From: Vicinamibacterales bacterium
GTDB taxonomy: Bacteria; Acidobacteriota; Vicinamibacteria; Vicinamibacterales; 2-12-FULL-66-21
Assembly: GCA_036496585.1 (NCBI GenBank)
Contig: DASXLB010000071.1
Location: 1 to 64,000, forward strand
Direction of reading: 5' to 3'
Length of the DNA: 64,000 nt
The stretch's first letter is position 1; every line of letters starts with the position of its first letter. The translations under genes and the position numbers were made by a program. The notes beneath the pieces were generated by a model, which was not told the origin of the DNA, did no database searches, and saw only the letters and a list, made by a program, of their open reading frames with translations. Of the stretch, positions 28,297-40,438 are shown piece by piece.

Positions 28297-28344
28297 TTTC
28301 AATCTCCACATTTCCACATCTCAACATTTCCACATTTCCACATA
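28297..28344. repeat. 8-bp tandem repeat array upstream of the ABC exporter
   Basis: Six octamers: TTTCAATC, TCCACATT, TCCACATC, TCAACATT, TCCACATT, TCCACATA. The last runs into CATATT, a possible -10, and the ATG at 28352 follows. Translation through it in the frame of the exporter gives a spurious His/Ser/Thr-rich extension. Confidence 0.75.
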
Positions 28345-28351
28345 TTCCCTG

Positions 28352-30283
<1,932 letters not shown>

Positions 30284-30311
30284 ACCGGCGCCGCGTCGCG
30301 GCCGGAACGGG

Positions 30312-33239
30312 TCAGCGGCCGGGCAGGCGAGGCCACCTCTCGGACAGGAACGCCGCGAATCCTAACCGCAGGGCCGGCCGGGTGAGCGCGTCGAGCATCC
30401 GCTGTCCGGTTCGCCGCGCCTCCTGCTCGACCGCGTCGCTGCCGTCAACTTCCAGGTGTACGATCAGGCACTCCAGGAGCACTGCTGGATCGCCCAGCGT
30501 GCGGGCGACCGCGGCGGCGTCGCGGGCGTCGGCGACGGCCTGGCGGGATCCGACGTGATGGAGCGCGCGGGCACGCGTGGCCAGACCAAGCGCTTCGTAT
30601 TTCAGGCGATGCCGCGCCCGGCTCTGCTCGACGACATGCGTGGCGGCGCGAGCCGCGTGGCTCCAGGCGGCACGCGCCGCCGCCAGCTCCGCCCGGGCCT
30701 GCCAGAGACGGATGGCCCACTTCCAGGCATGCCATCCGCTGGCACGCTGCACGGCGCCGTCGGTCTCGGCGAGCAGCGATTCGGCGCGGCCGGGATCCTG
30801 CAGCCGGGCGAAGATGAGCAGCAAATCGATCCCGGCGCTCACCCTTGGCGGCTCGAACGCGACGCGGTGGGCCAGTTCCCGCGCTTCGAACGCGCGCGCC
30901 ATCGCGCCGCGCAGATCGCCGACGCCGAGGAGCGGCGCCACCGAGACCGATGTCGCCCGGGCGAGCAGCGGCAGCGCGCCGCACCGCCGGCCGAAGCTGC
31001 GCGCCTCGTCCAGCACCGCGATCGCTTCCTCGTATCGGCCGAGGCCCGAAAGGCTCAGGCCCAGGTGCTGCAGCGCATACAGGAGAAACGCGGCGTCGTC
31101 TGATTCGCGCGCCGCCTCGACCGCCTGCCGCGCGTGATCCGCGGCCTCCGCGACACGGCCTGCCCAATACAGGATCAGGGGCACGCGGGCGAGGCCGAAC
31201 GACCGGATGCCGCCGGCGCAGGCGAGCGCCCGCCGGTCGGTTTCGATGCCTCCCAGGACGTCACCGTCGGCCACCTGGGCGCTCGCCGTCCAGGCCAGCG
31301 CATCCGCCAGGAGATCGGCGCGGCCGAGGCCGTCGGCGATCAGATGCGCGTCCCGCGCATAGTCGCGAACCGCCGCGACGTCGGCGGCCCAGAAGGCCGT
31401 TTCGGCCAGGCGCACCAGCAATTCGCAGCGCCGCTCTGATTCCTGTGGATCCACCAGGCTCAATGCCGACTCGAACGCGCTTTTCGCCAGTCGCCAGTGT
31501 CCGGCCGCGAAAAGACTGCGACCCAGCTTCCGGTGCAGATCGACACGGTCGGCGTCACGGTGGCCGGTCCCAGGCGGAAGCAGGTCGAGCATGCGCAGCG
31601 CGGTCCCGTAGCAGCGCGCCGCTTCTTCGGGGGCGAGGGAGGCCGCAGCCCGGTCTCCGGCGCCGAGCGCGTAGTGGAGCGCCTTCTCCGGGCTTCGGTA
31701 GGACGCCGCCTGGCTGAAGTGATGCGCCAGTTCGGCGAGGGGCGCCGTCGCCGCGTCCGGGAACTGCCGCTCGAGCGTGAGCCCGATCCGATAGTGAAGC
31801 CTCACGCGGCGCGCCGCGGTGATGCCGCCGTAGAGCGTCTCGCGGATTAACGTATGCGCGAACGAAAAACTCCCGGGCGCGCCGGGCTCTTCGCCGATGA
31901 GGCCGGCAGCCACGGCTTCGTCCATGGCATCCAGCACGGCGTCCTCGCTGAAGTCTCCGAGTGCTTCGATCACCGACAACCGGAACTGCCGCCCGATCAC
32001 GGCAGCGCGGGTGAGCAGCGTTTGCGTCGCGGCGCTCATCCGTCTCAGGCGGCGGCCGATCAGGGCTCGAACGCTTCCAGGGATCGAGAACTCGTCCGCG
32101 CCGACCGTCGCCTGCGCTCTCTCGAACCGCGCCAACCCTCCCGTTTCGTCGAGGTGCTGCAGCAGTTCCGTGACGAAGAGCGGGTTTCCCTCCGTGTGCT
32201 CCAGCACGAAGGCCGTCAGACGGGACGGCGGCTCGCGGCCGATCCGCGATTGAATCATCTGCGCGACGTGGACCTCCGCCAGCGGCTGCAGCGGGATGAG
32301 CGTGGCGGAGTGTTCGCGCCGCAGATCGTCGATCACCTCCCGCGATTGCGCCGCGGTGTCGGGGTCCGTGTCGCGGAACGTCAGGACGATACAGAGCGCG
32401 GCGTCGCGGGTGGAGCGGACGAGATGACGCAGGAACAGCTGCGAGCCGGGATCCGCCCAATGGACGTCTTCGAGCGCCAGGAGGATCGGTCCGCTGCGCG
32501 AGGTCGCGACGAGCAGCTCCGAACAGGCCTCGAGCATGCGGTACCGCCGGTGCTCCAGCGTGCCGGATGCGGGGCGTCGGCCGAGGTAAACCCGGCCCGC
32601 GATCTCCGGAATCATGTGCGCGAGATCGGCGGCCGCCTCGATGCCGCTCAAGCGGCGCTTCAGCGTCGCTGGCGGCGTCTCGCGCACGAGCCAGCGCAGG
32701 ATCGCGACGAACGGCGCGAAGGGCTCCAGGGACTCTCGATCGCACCGCCCCACCAGGACCGTCGCGCGCTCGCCGACCGAGCGCGCGAACTCGAACGCCA
32801 GCCGCGTCTTGCCGATCCCCGGCTCGCCGCCGATCAACACGATCTGCTGCTGGCCCCCAGAGGCCAGGCGCCATGCGTCCCTGAGCAGGCCGGTCTCTGC
32901 CTCGCGTCCGGCGAACGCGATCGAGCCCGCGGGCGGCAGCCCCGACAGCTCTGGAGGTGGGGGCAGCCGCTCCGGGGCAGGCTGCGCTTCGGCGGTGGCC
33001 GGGGCGCGGGTTTCCATCTCGGTCGTGCGGCGGCTGTCGAACCAGGCGTCGACTTCGGTCGTGAAGGCGTGGATCGACCCGAGCTTGGCATGCACGTGGC
33101 GATGGACGGGCAAGCCTTCCTGCTTTTCCCACCGGCGCACAGTCGTGACGTGCCGCCCCAGGTACGCGGCGATCGCCTTCCAGGAGTCCAGCCGCGCGCC
33201 GGGCGAGGCCGCAGACGTCCCATCGGAATGTTCTTCCAT
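30312..33239 (-). CDS. Large ATPase regulator: HTH, AAA and TPR domains (MalT/LuxR-like architecture)
   Basis: 975 residues. Residues about 15-70 are an excisionase-like winged HTH (RLDSWKAIAAYLGRHVTTV then RRWEKQEGLPVHRH), a domain I associate with Acidobacteria. Then an AAA-16-type ATPase: Walker A GGEPGIGKTRLA, Walker B LLALEDVHWAD. From about residue 500 on, TPR-like helical repeats. Cytoplasmic; presumably a signal-responsive DNA-binding protein, but unlike MalT the HTH is N-terminal. GGAGGG precedes the ATG at 33239. Divergent from the gene at 33421. Confidence 0.85.
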   Translation of the reverse strand: MEEHSDGTSAASPGARLDSWKAIAAYLGRHVTTVRRWEKQEGLPVHRHVHAKLGSIHAFTTEVDAWFDSRRTTEMETRAPATAEAQPAPERLPPPPELSGLPPAGSIAFAGREAETGLLRDAWRLASGGQQQIVLIGGEPGIGKTRLAFEFARSVGERATVLVGRCDRESLEPFAPFVAILRWLVRETPPATLKRRLSGIEAAADLAHMIPEIAGRVYLGRRPASGTLEHRRYRMLEACSELLVATSRSGPILLALEDVHWADPGSQLFLRHLVRSTRDAALCIVLTFRDTDPDTAAQSREVIDDLRREHSATLIPLQPLAEVHVAQMIQSRIGREPPSRLTAFVLEHTEGNPLFVTELLQHLDETGGLARFERAQATVGADEFSIPGSVRALIGRRLRRMSAATQTLLTRAAVIGRQFRLSVIEALGDFSEDAVLDAMDEAVAAGLIGEEPGAPGSFSFAHTLIRETLYGGITAARRVRLHYRIGLTLERQFPDAATAPLAELAHHFSQAASYRSPEKALHYALGAGDRAAASLAPEEAARCYGTALRMLDLLPPGTGHRDADRVDLHRKLGRSLFAAGHWRLAKSAFESALSLVDPQESERRCELLVRLAETAFWAADVAAVRDYARDAHLIADGLGRADLLADALAWTASAQVADGDVLGGIETDRRALACAGGIRSFGLARVPLILYWAGRVAEAADHARQAVEAARESDDAAFLLYALQHLGLSLSGLGRYEEAIAVLDEARSFGRRCGALPLLARATSVSVAPLLGVGDLRGAMARAFEARELAHRVAFEPPRVSAGIDLLLIFARLQDPGRAESLLAETDGAVQRASGWHAWKWAIRLWQARAELAAARAAWSHAARAATHVVEQSRARHRLKYEALGLATRARALHHVGSRQAVADARDAAAVARTLGDPAVLLECLIVHLEVDGSDAVEQEARRTGQRMLDALTRPALRLGFAAFLSERWPRLPGR

Positions 33240-33343
33240 CCGCCCTCCACCATTTCCCCGGCCGACAGGGCGGATTCTGCCACGGGTCGAGGCGGCTTCG
33301 CTCGGTCCGGACGCCGGTGAGCGACTTTGCTCCTCTTTGCTCG

Positions 33344-33372
33344 TTGCGGCCCACAAGTCACGGCGGTAGTGT
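33344..33372 (+). promoter_or_regulatory. Promoter TTGCGG-N17-TAGTGT of the secreted protein gene
   Basis: TTGCGG (33344-33349), 17-nt spacer, TAGTGT (33367-33372). Unlike the leaderless genes, a leader of about 40 nt with an AGGAGGGG Shine-Dalgarno follows. Confidence 0.5.
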
Positions 33373-33420
33373 CACGCCGGCACGTCGTCACCAGTCGAAT
33401 CTGGGGCACAGGAGGGGTTG

Positions 33421-34068
33421 ATGAAGCGCACGACATGGGCACTGATGGCAGGCGGCATCGCGCTGGCGATGTCGGTCGCGGTCAACGGAGCGGGCCGCGA
33501 TCGACCCGACGATCGGCACGGGCCGTTCCCGCCGCAGCATTTCGTCGGGTTGATCAACGACTACACAGCCTCGGCGGCGGTCGTCGCCGGAGGTCCGTAC
33601 GAAATGCGAGGCAGCTGGACGCTGTCGCTGGACGAGCGGAAGGGCACCGCCGACTTCTCGGCGGTCCTGAACATGGAGACGTCGGACTACGGAATCGTCC
33701 AGGGGACCGTCAACAAGGACGATCCGACGACCCGAGCCGCCCACACGCACCACATCAGCCTGACCGGCGGTGCGGTCAGTACCGATTGGGAATCGAACTG
33801 CCCGGCCTTCAGTCCGGCCGTGACCGGAGGATTCGTCGTCACCGGGACGGCGATCATTACGGGGAACGGGAGCCCGGCGCCATTTGGCAATCCGTCTCCG
33901 GTCACGCTCTGCGTGCTGGGTGGCGCGACCGTCACCTACTCCAATCTCACGATCAGCTTCGGCCTGCCCGCCTCGAAGCATTTCGGCGTCAAACCCGTTC
34001 ACGGCGTCGTCACCAGGTGCAGCGGCCACGGGCGTGCCGTGTCGCACGAGTGCGCCATCGACCAATAG
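33421..34068 (+). CDS. Secreted protein of unknown function
   Basis: 215 residues. Signal peptide MKRTTWALMAGGIALAMSVAVNGA. The mature part is predicted all-beta, with THTHHISLTGGAVSTDWESNC and three Cys near the middle and C-terminus (NCPAF, TLCVLGG, TRCSG). Good Shine-Dalgarno AGGAGGGG. No family recognised. Confidence 0.75.
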   Translation: MKRTTWALMAGGIALAMSVAVNGAGRDRPDDRHGPFPPQHFVGLINDYTASAAVVAGGPYEMRGSWTLSLDERKGTADFSAVLNMETSDYGIVQGTVNKDDPTTRAAHTHHISLTGGAVSTDWESNCPAFSPAVTGGFVVTGTAIITGNGSPAPFGNPSPVTLCVLGGATVTYSNLTISFGLPASKHFGVKPVHGVVTRCSGHGRAVSHECAIDQ

Positions 34069-34184
34069 CGCCGGCCACCCACGCTGCCGGCGGCGTCAAG
34101 AGGGCGCCGCCGGCGACCTCGTCGCGCGCGCGGTGACTGTCAGGGTAAGATCGGATCGAGCAACCGTCACCTCTGATTCACCGC

Positions 34185-35855
34185 ATGCCGCAATTCATCT
34201 ACACCATGAAGGGGTTGGGGAAGGTCTATCCCCCCGACCATCACGTCCTCAAGGACATCTGGCTGTCGTTCCTGCCGGGCGCCAAGATCGGCGTGCTCGG
34301 GCTGAACGGCGCCGGCAAGAGCTCGCTCCTCAAGATCATGGCCGGCGAAGAGAAGAACTTCGTCGGCGAGGCGTGGCCCGCCGAGGGGATTAGCGTCGGC
34401 TTCCTCCACCAGGAGCCGCGGCTCGATGCGTCGAAGACCGTCCTCGGCAACGTCGAGGAGGGGGTTGCGCCGATCAAGGCGCTCCTGGCGCGCTACGACG
34501 AGCTGAACGCGAAGCTCGGCGAAGACCTGCCGCCGGAGGCGATGGACAAGGTCATCGACGAGCAGGCCAAGGTGCAGGACCGGATCGAGGCGGCGAATGC
34601 GTGGGACCTCGATTCGCGGCTCGAACTGGCGATGGACGCGCTGCGCCTGCCGCCGCCCGAGGCCGACGTGACCACCCTGTCGGGCGGCGAGCGCCGCCGT
34701 GTCGCGCTCTGCCGGCTGCTGCTCACTTCGCCCGATCTCCTGCTGCTCGACGAACCGACGAACCATCTCGACGCCGAGTCGGTCGGCTGGCTCGAGCGCT
34801 TCCTGAAGGACTACCCCGGCACCGTCGTCGCCGTCACGCACGATCGCTATTTCCTCGACAACGTCGCCGGCTGGATCCTCGAGCTCGATCGCGGACACGG
34901 AATCCCGTGGGAAGGCAACTACTCCTCATGGCTCGGGCAGAAGCAGAGCCGCCTCGCGCAGGAAGAGAAGACCGAGACGAAGCGCCAGAAGACGCTCGAA
35001 CGCGAGCTCGAATGGATCCGGATGTCGCCGCGCGCCCGCCAGGCCAAGGGCAAGGCGCGTCTCAACGCCTACGAGGATCTGCTCCAGGAGGAAACCGCGA
35101 AGAAGATCGAGCAGATCGAGATCTTCATTCCGCCTGGCCCGCGGCTCGGCGACATCGTGGTCGAAGCCCGCGGACTGAAGAAGGGCTACGGCGACACGCT
35201 GCTGATGGACGACGTGAACTTCACCCTGCCGCGTGGCGGCATCGTCGGCGTGATCGGTCCCAACGGCGCCGGCAAGACGACGCTGTTCCGGATGATCACC
35301 GGCCAGGAGAAGCCGGACGCCGGAATCCTGCGCCTCGGCGATACGGTGCAGGTCGGCTACGTCGATCAGTCGCGCGAGCTCGATCCGGACAAGTCGGTGT
35401 TCGAGGAGATCACCGGCGGCGGCGACACGGTCGCGCTGGGGAAGCGGGAAGTGGCGTCGCGCGCCTACGTCTCGTGGTTCAACTTCAAGGGGGCCAACCA
35501 GCAGCGCAAAGTGGGCCAGCTGTCGGGCGGCGAGCGCAACCGGGTCCATCTGGCGAAGCTGCTCAAGGGTGGCGCCAACCTGCTGCTGCTGGACGAGCCG
35601 ACCAACGACCTCGACGTCGATACGCTGCGCGCGCTCGAAGAGGCGCTGCTCAACTTCGCCGGCTGCGCGGTCGTCATCAGCCACGATCGCTGGTTCCTCG
35701 ATCGCATCGCGACACACATGCTGGCGTTCGAAGGCGACAGCCGCGTCGAGTGGTTCGAGGGGAACTACCAGGACTACGAAGCCGACCGGCACCGCCGCTT
35801 CGGCGCCGACGCCGACCAGCCGCACCGTATCAAGTACCGCAAGCTGACCCGGTGA
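34185..35855 (+). CDS. ettA: Energy-dependent translational throttle protein EttA (ABC-F)
   Basis: 556 residues, two ABC domains without membrane segments. First NBD: Walker [10 protein letters not shown], signature LSGGERRR; second: [17 protein letters not shown]. The EttA-type arm ([20 protein letters not shown]) and the linker ([20 protein letters not shown]) are present, as is the C-terminal KYRKLTR-type tail. Binds the ribosomal E site and gates the first elongation step according to ATP/ADP. A terminator-like hairpin follows the stop. Confidence 0.95.
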   Translation: MPQFIYTMKGLGKVYPPDHHVLKDIWLSFLPGAKIGVLGLNGAGKSSLLKIMAGEEKNFVGEAWPAEGISVGFLHQEPRLDASKTVLGNVEEGVAPIKALLARYDELNAKLGEDLPPEAMDKVIDEQAKVQDRIEAANAWDLDSRLELAMDALRLPPPEADVTTLSGGERRRVALCRLLLTSPDLLLLDEPTNHLDAESVGWLERFLKDYPGTVVAVTHDRYFLDNVAGWILELDRGHGIPWEGNYSSWLGQKQSRLAQEEKTETKRQKTLERELEWIRMSPRARQAKGKARLNAYEDLLQEETAKKIEQIEIFIPPGPRLGDIVVEARGLKKGYGDTLLMDDVNFTLPRGGIVGVIGPNGAGKTTLFRMITGQEKPDAGILRLGDTVQVGYVDQSRELDPDKSVFEEITGGGDTVALGKREVASRAYVSWFNFKGANQQRKVGQLSGGERNRVHLAKLLKGGANLLLLDEPTNDLDVDTLRALEEALLNFAGCAVVISHDRWFLDRIATHMLAFEGDSRVEWFEGNYQDYEADRHRRFGADADQPHRIKYRKLTR

Positions 35856-35863
35856 TCCGCCCC

Positions 35864-35892
35864 GACGGCGACAGCCCGAGGACGGGGCCGTC
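35864..35892 (+). terminator. Terminator-like hairpin after ettA
   Basis: GACGGC (35864-35869) pairs with GCCGTC (35887-35892), and inside it CCCG pairs with CGGG around an AGGA loop. TTTC follows; the U-tract is weak. Confidence 0.5.
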
Positions 35893-35953
35893 TTTCGGGG
35901 ATTCTCAGGCCCGGGACATCTCCCTTTCCGGAACGGCAAAGCGCTTGCAACTC

Positions 35954-35994
35954 AACCGGCTGGTTGCGCCGGTTCATGCCAATAAGTCATTGGC
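35954..35994. promoter_or_regulatory. Inverted repeats upstream of the pilin gene
   Basis: CAACC-ggct-GGTTG (35954-35967) and GCCAAT-aagtc-ATTGGC (35978-35994) are perfect palindromic arms in a non-coding gap. They may be operators for the pilin promoter; CATAGT at about 36000-36005 is a candidate -10. Confidence 0.4.
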
Positions 35995-36051
35995 TTAACC
36001 ATAGTTAGCGCGCAGCTCGCCGCGGTAATGAAAACGGCGGCGGTTCGCAGG

Positions 36052-36078
36052 GCCACTTTTCGAGTGTCGAAAAGTGGC
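36052..36078. promoter_or_regulatory. Perfect 12-bp inverted repeat in the pilin leader
   Basis: GCCACTTTTCGA, a 3-nt loop (gtg), then TCGAAAAGTGGC. As RNA this is a stable hairpin about 40 nt before the preferred pilin start; it has no T-tract, so a classical terminator is unlikely. Confidence 0.6.
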
Positions 36079-36120
36079 AGGGTACCGAAAATTGTCCGAG
36101 GATTCGCGGTTATGGCTGTC

Positions 36121-36666
36121 ATGAAAACGGCGTCACGTGGTGAATCCGGCTTCACGCTGATCGACCTGCTCTTCACGGCGTCCCTCATCTGCACGCTGTG
36201 CACGATGGCGCTGCCGTCGCTCTATCGCGCGCGCGGCGCCGCGCAGTCGGCGTCGGCCGTGTCGACGCTGCGTGTGGTCAACAGCGCGCAAATCAGTTTC
36301 GCGGTCGCCTGCGGATCAGGATTCTACTCACCCGATTTCCAGACGCTCGGCATCGCGCCCGTGGGCGCGGTGAACGCGTTCCTGCCGGCCGATCTGGCCA
36401 CGGGGGCGTCGTTCCTGAAGCAGGGTTACACGTTCGGGATGACCGGTGCGGCGCTCGCCGGCGCACCGGCGACCTGCAACGGCCAGGCACCCGGCTATTC
36501 GGCGACCGGCTATGCCGTGTGGGCGGATCCGCTCGACCCGCAGGGGAATCCGTACTTCTACGGCAGCAACGCCGACGGCGCGATCTACCAGCACACCGCC
36601 ACGTTCAACGGCATGATGCCGGAATCGGGCCGGCCGTCGATCGGCACGCCGCTCAAGACCAACTAG
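36121..36666 (+). CDS. Type IV pilin-like protein (prepilin-type N-terminus)
   Basis: 181 residues from ATG 36121, giving a 10-residue basic leader (MKTASRGESG) and cleavage before FTLIDLLFTASLICTL, the hydrophobic pilin helix. The normally invariant Glu at mature position 5 is Asp. The globular part is Gly/Ala/Ser-rich with two Cys. An upstream ATG at 36028 would give a 41-residue leader and cross a perfect inverted repeat, so it is less likely. Possibly a major or minor pilin; no assembly genes are nearby. Confidence 0.82.
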   Translation: MKTASRGESGFTLIDLLFTASLICTLCTMALPSLYRARGAAQSASAVSTLRVVNSAQISFAVACGSGFYSPDFQTLGIAPVGAVNAFLPADLATGASFLKQGYTFGMTGAALAGAPATCNGQAPGYSATGYAVWADPLDPQGNPYFYGSNADGAIYQHTATFNGMMPESGRPSIGTPLKTN

Positions 36667-36689
36667 TTCACCACAAACGATCTGATAGT

Positions 36690-36718
36690 GTATCCACCAC
36701 CATCGTGGAGGTGGATAC
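36690..36718 (+). promoter_or_regulatory. Hairpin/palindrome covering the ribosome-binding site of the M14 gene
   Basis: GTATCCACC (36690-36698) and GGTGGATAC (36710-36718) are perfect 9-bp arms with an inner CCA/TGG pair; the right arm adjoins GGAGG and ends directly at the ATG. It could hide the Shine-Dalgarno in RNA or act as an operator. TAGTGT (36686-36691), a possible -10, overlaps the left arm. Confidence 0.55.
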
Positions 36719-39616
<2,898 letters not shown>

Positions 39617-39628
39617 GCCGGAGGCAGG

Positions 39629-39705
39629 GGCGTTGGCAGTTGGCGGTCAACTGCTGACCGCCATCTGCCAACCGCGAACTGCCCACTGCCGACGGCGAAC
39701 GGCTA
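39629..39705. repeat. 7-bp tandem repeat array forming a hairpin between convergent genes
   Basis: Eleven imperfect heptamers (GGCGTTG, GCAGTTG, GCGGTCA, ACTGCTG, ACCGCCA, TCTGCCA, ACCGCGA, ACTGCCC, ACTGCCG, ACGGCGA, ACGGCTA). The first half is GTTGGCAG-tt-GGCGGTCA and its complement TGACCGCC-at-CTGCCAAC around a 5-nt loop, so it can fold as a 16-bp stem. Confidence 0.75.
39632..39672. terminator. Possible bidirectional terminator hairpin
   Basis: Stem arms 39632-39649 and 39655-39672, one 2-nt internal mismatch, loop 5 nt. It lies between the stops of the M14 and H1-like genes, where a two-way terminator is expected. There is no clear U-tract on the + side; the H1-like gene's own codons provide T runs nearby. 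Confidence 0.45.
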
Positions 39706-40095
39706 CTTTTTCTTCCGGCCGCCCTTCGAGCTCTTCGCTTTCGGTGCCTTCTTCGCTTTCTTCGCGCCTTTCGCGATTTTCTTTACCGCCGTCTTGCTCT
39801 TCTTCGTGGCGGATTTGGAGGCCCTGCGCGCCGCGACCTTGGCGGTCCGTTTGACCACCTTGGCGGCGCGTTTGACGACTTTCGCGGCCCGCTTGACAGT
39901 CCGCTTCACTGCGCGTGGCGCTGCCGCCGCCTTCCGCCCGCTGGCGGCCACCGCTTGCGCGACCGTCGACGCCGTCGACGTGGCGGAAGCGGTCGCCTGT
40001 TCGGCTGTGTTGACCGCCGTGCCTACCGCGTTTCCCACCAGCTCCGCCGATCGCGTCAGCAAATCGTCGGCGTGCGGATCCTTCTCGTCTGACAT
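39703..40095 (-). CDS. Histone H1-like Lys/Ala-rich nucleoid protein
   Basis: 130 residues. An acidic/neutral N-terminal helix (about 1-50, AEQATASATSTAS-like) then a strongly basic tail of KRAAK/KKAK repeats, for example VKRTVKRAAKVVKRAAKVVK and KKAKKAPKAKSSKGGRKKK. Composition is that of eukaryotic H1 tails and bacterial AlgP/HctB-like proteins, so non-specific DNA or RNA binding is likely. GGAGG lies 5 nt before the ATG. A CGTCTAA sequence upstream resembles the ECF -10 of the sigma operon. Confidence 0.8.
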   Translation of the reverse strand: MSDEKDPHADDLLTRSAELVGNAVGTAVNTAEQATASATSTASTVAQAVAASGRKAAAAPRAVKRTVKRAAKVVKRAAKVVKRTAKVAARRASKSATKKSKTAVKKIAKGAKKAKKAPKAKSSKGGRKKK

Positions 40096-40113
40096 TAGGA
40101 CCTCCGGAATCAG

Positions 40114-40120
40114 TTAGACG
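40114..40120 (-). promoter_or_regulatory. ECF-like -10 (CGTCTAA) upstream of the H1-like gene
   Basis: CGTCTAA on the minus strand, 18 nt from the ATG, identical to the core of the sigma operon -10 at 12804. The matching -35 (AAC) is poor, GCCAAA at the right spacing, so this is tentative. Confidence 0.3.
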
Positions 40121-40133
40121 GGGGATGCTAGCA

Positions 40134-40173
40134 GATTTGGCGATTTCCTGATTTGATGATTTGGTGATCGAGT
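40134..40173. repeat. 8-bp tandem repeat array upstream of the 88-residue gene
   Basis: Octamers GATTTGGC, GATTTCCT, GATTTGAT, GATTTGGT, GATCGAGT, running straight into the GTG start at 40172. Confidence 0.7.
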
Positions 40174-40438
40174 GCAGTTCGAATACGCTCCCGAGGCGCT
40201 CGCGATCCTGGCGGTGCATGGCCTGCAGCCCGATCCGTCGACGCCGCCCCGCATCGTCCGCAGCGCGCTCAACGACCTGTATCGGTACGAGATCCGACGG
40301 CTGAAGCGCCGGCTGCTCGCCGGGGAATTCCCGCGGGAGCGCTACCTCGCGCTGGTCATCGAGCTTCGGAAGCACTATTGGCTCCTGTCGGTGCCGGTGG
40401 AACGCTGGGTACGCACGAAAGAGAACCAGAAGGCATGA
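40172..40438 (+). CDS. Small conserved-looking basic protein, partner of the HerA-like ATPase
   Basis: 88 residues from a GTG. Helical, Arg/Leu-rich: ALNDLYRYEIRRLKRRLLAG and ALVIELRKHYWLLSVP. The stop overlaps the ATG of the ATPase gene (ATGA), so the two are translationally coupled and possibly function together. No family recognised. Confidence 0.65.
   Translation: MQFEYAPEALAILAVHGLQPDPSTPPRIVRSALNDLYRYEIRRLKRRLLAGEFPRERYLALVIELRKHYWLLSVPVERWVRTKENQKA

Noticed and set aside
28277..28351. N-terminal extension of the ABC exporter
   Set aside because: The extra 25 residues are translated from an 8-bp repeat array and precede a better ATG.
36074..36100. Sigma-54 promoter near TGGCAGG upstream of the pilin
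   Set aside because: The GG to GC spacing is wrong; the nearest TTG is too far away.
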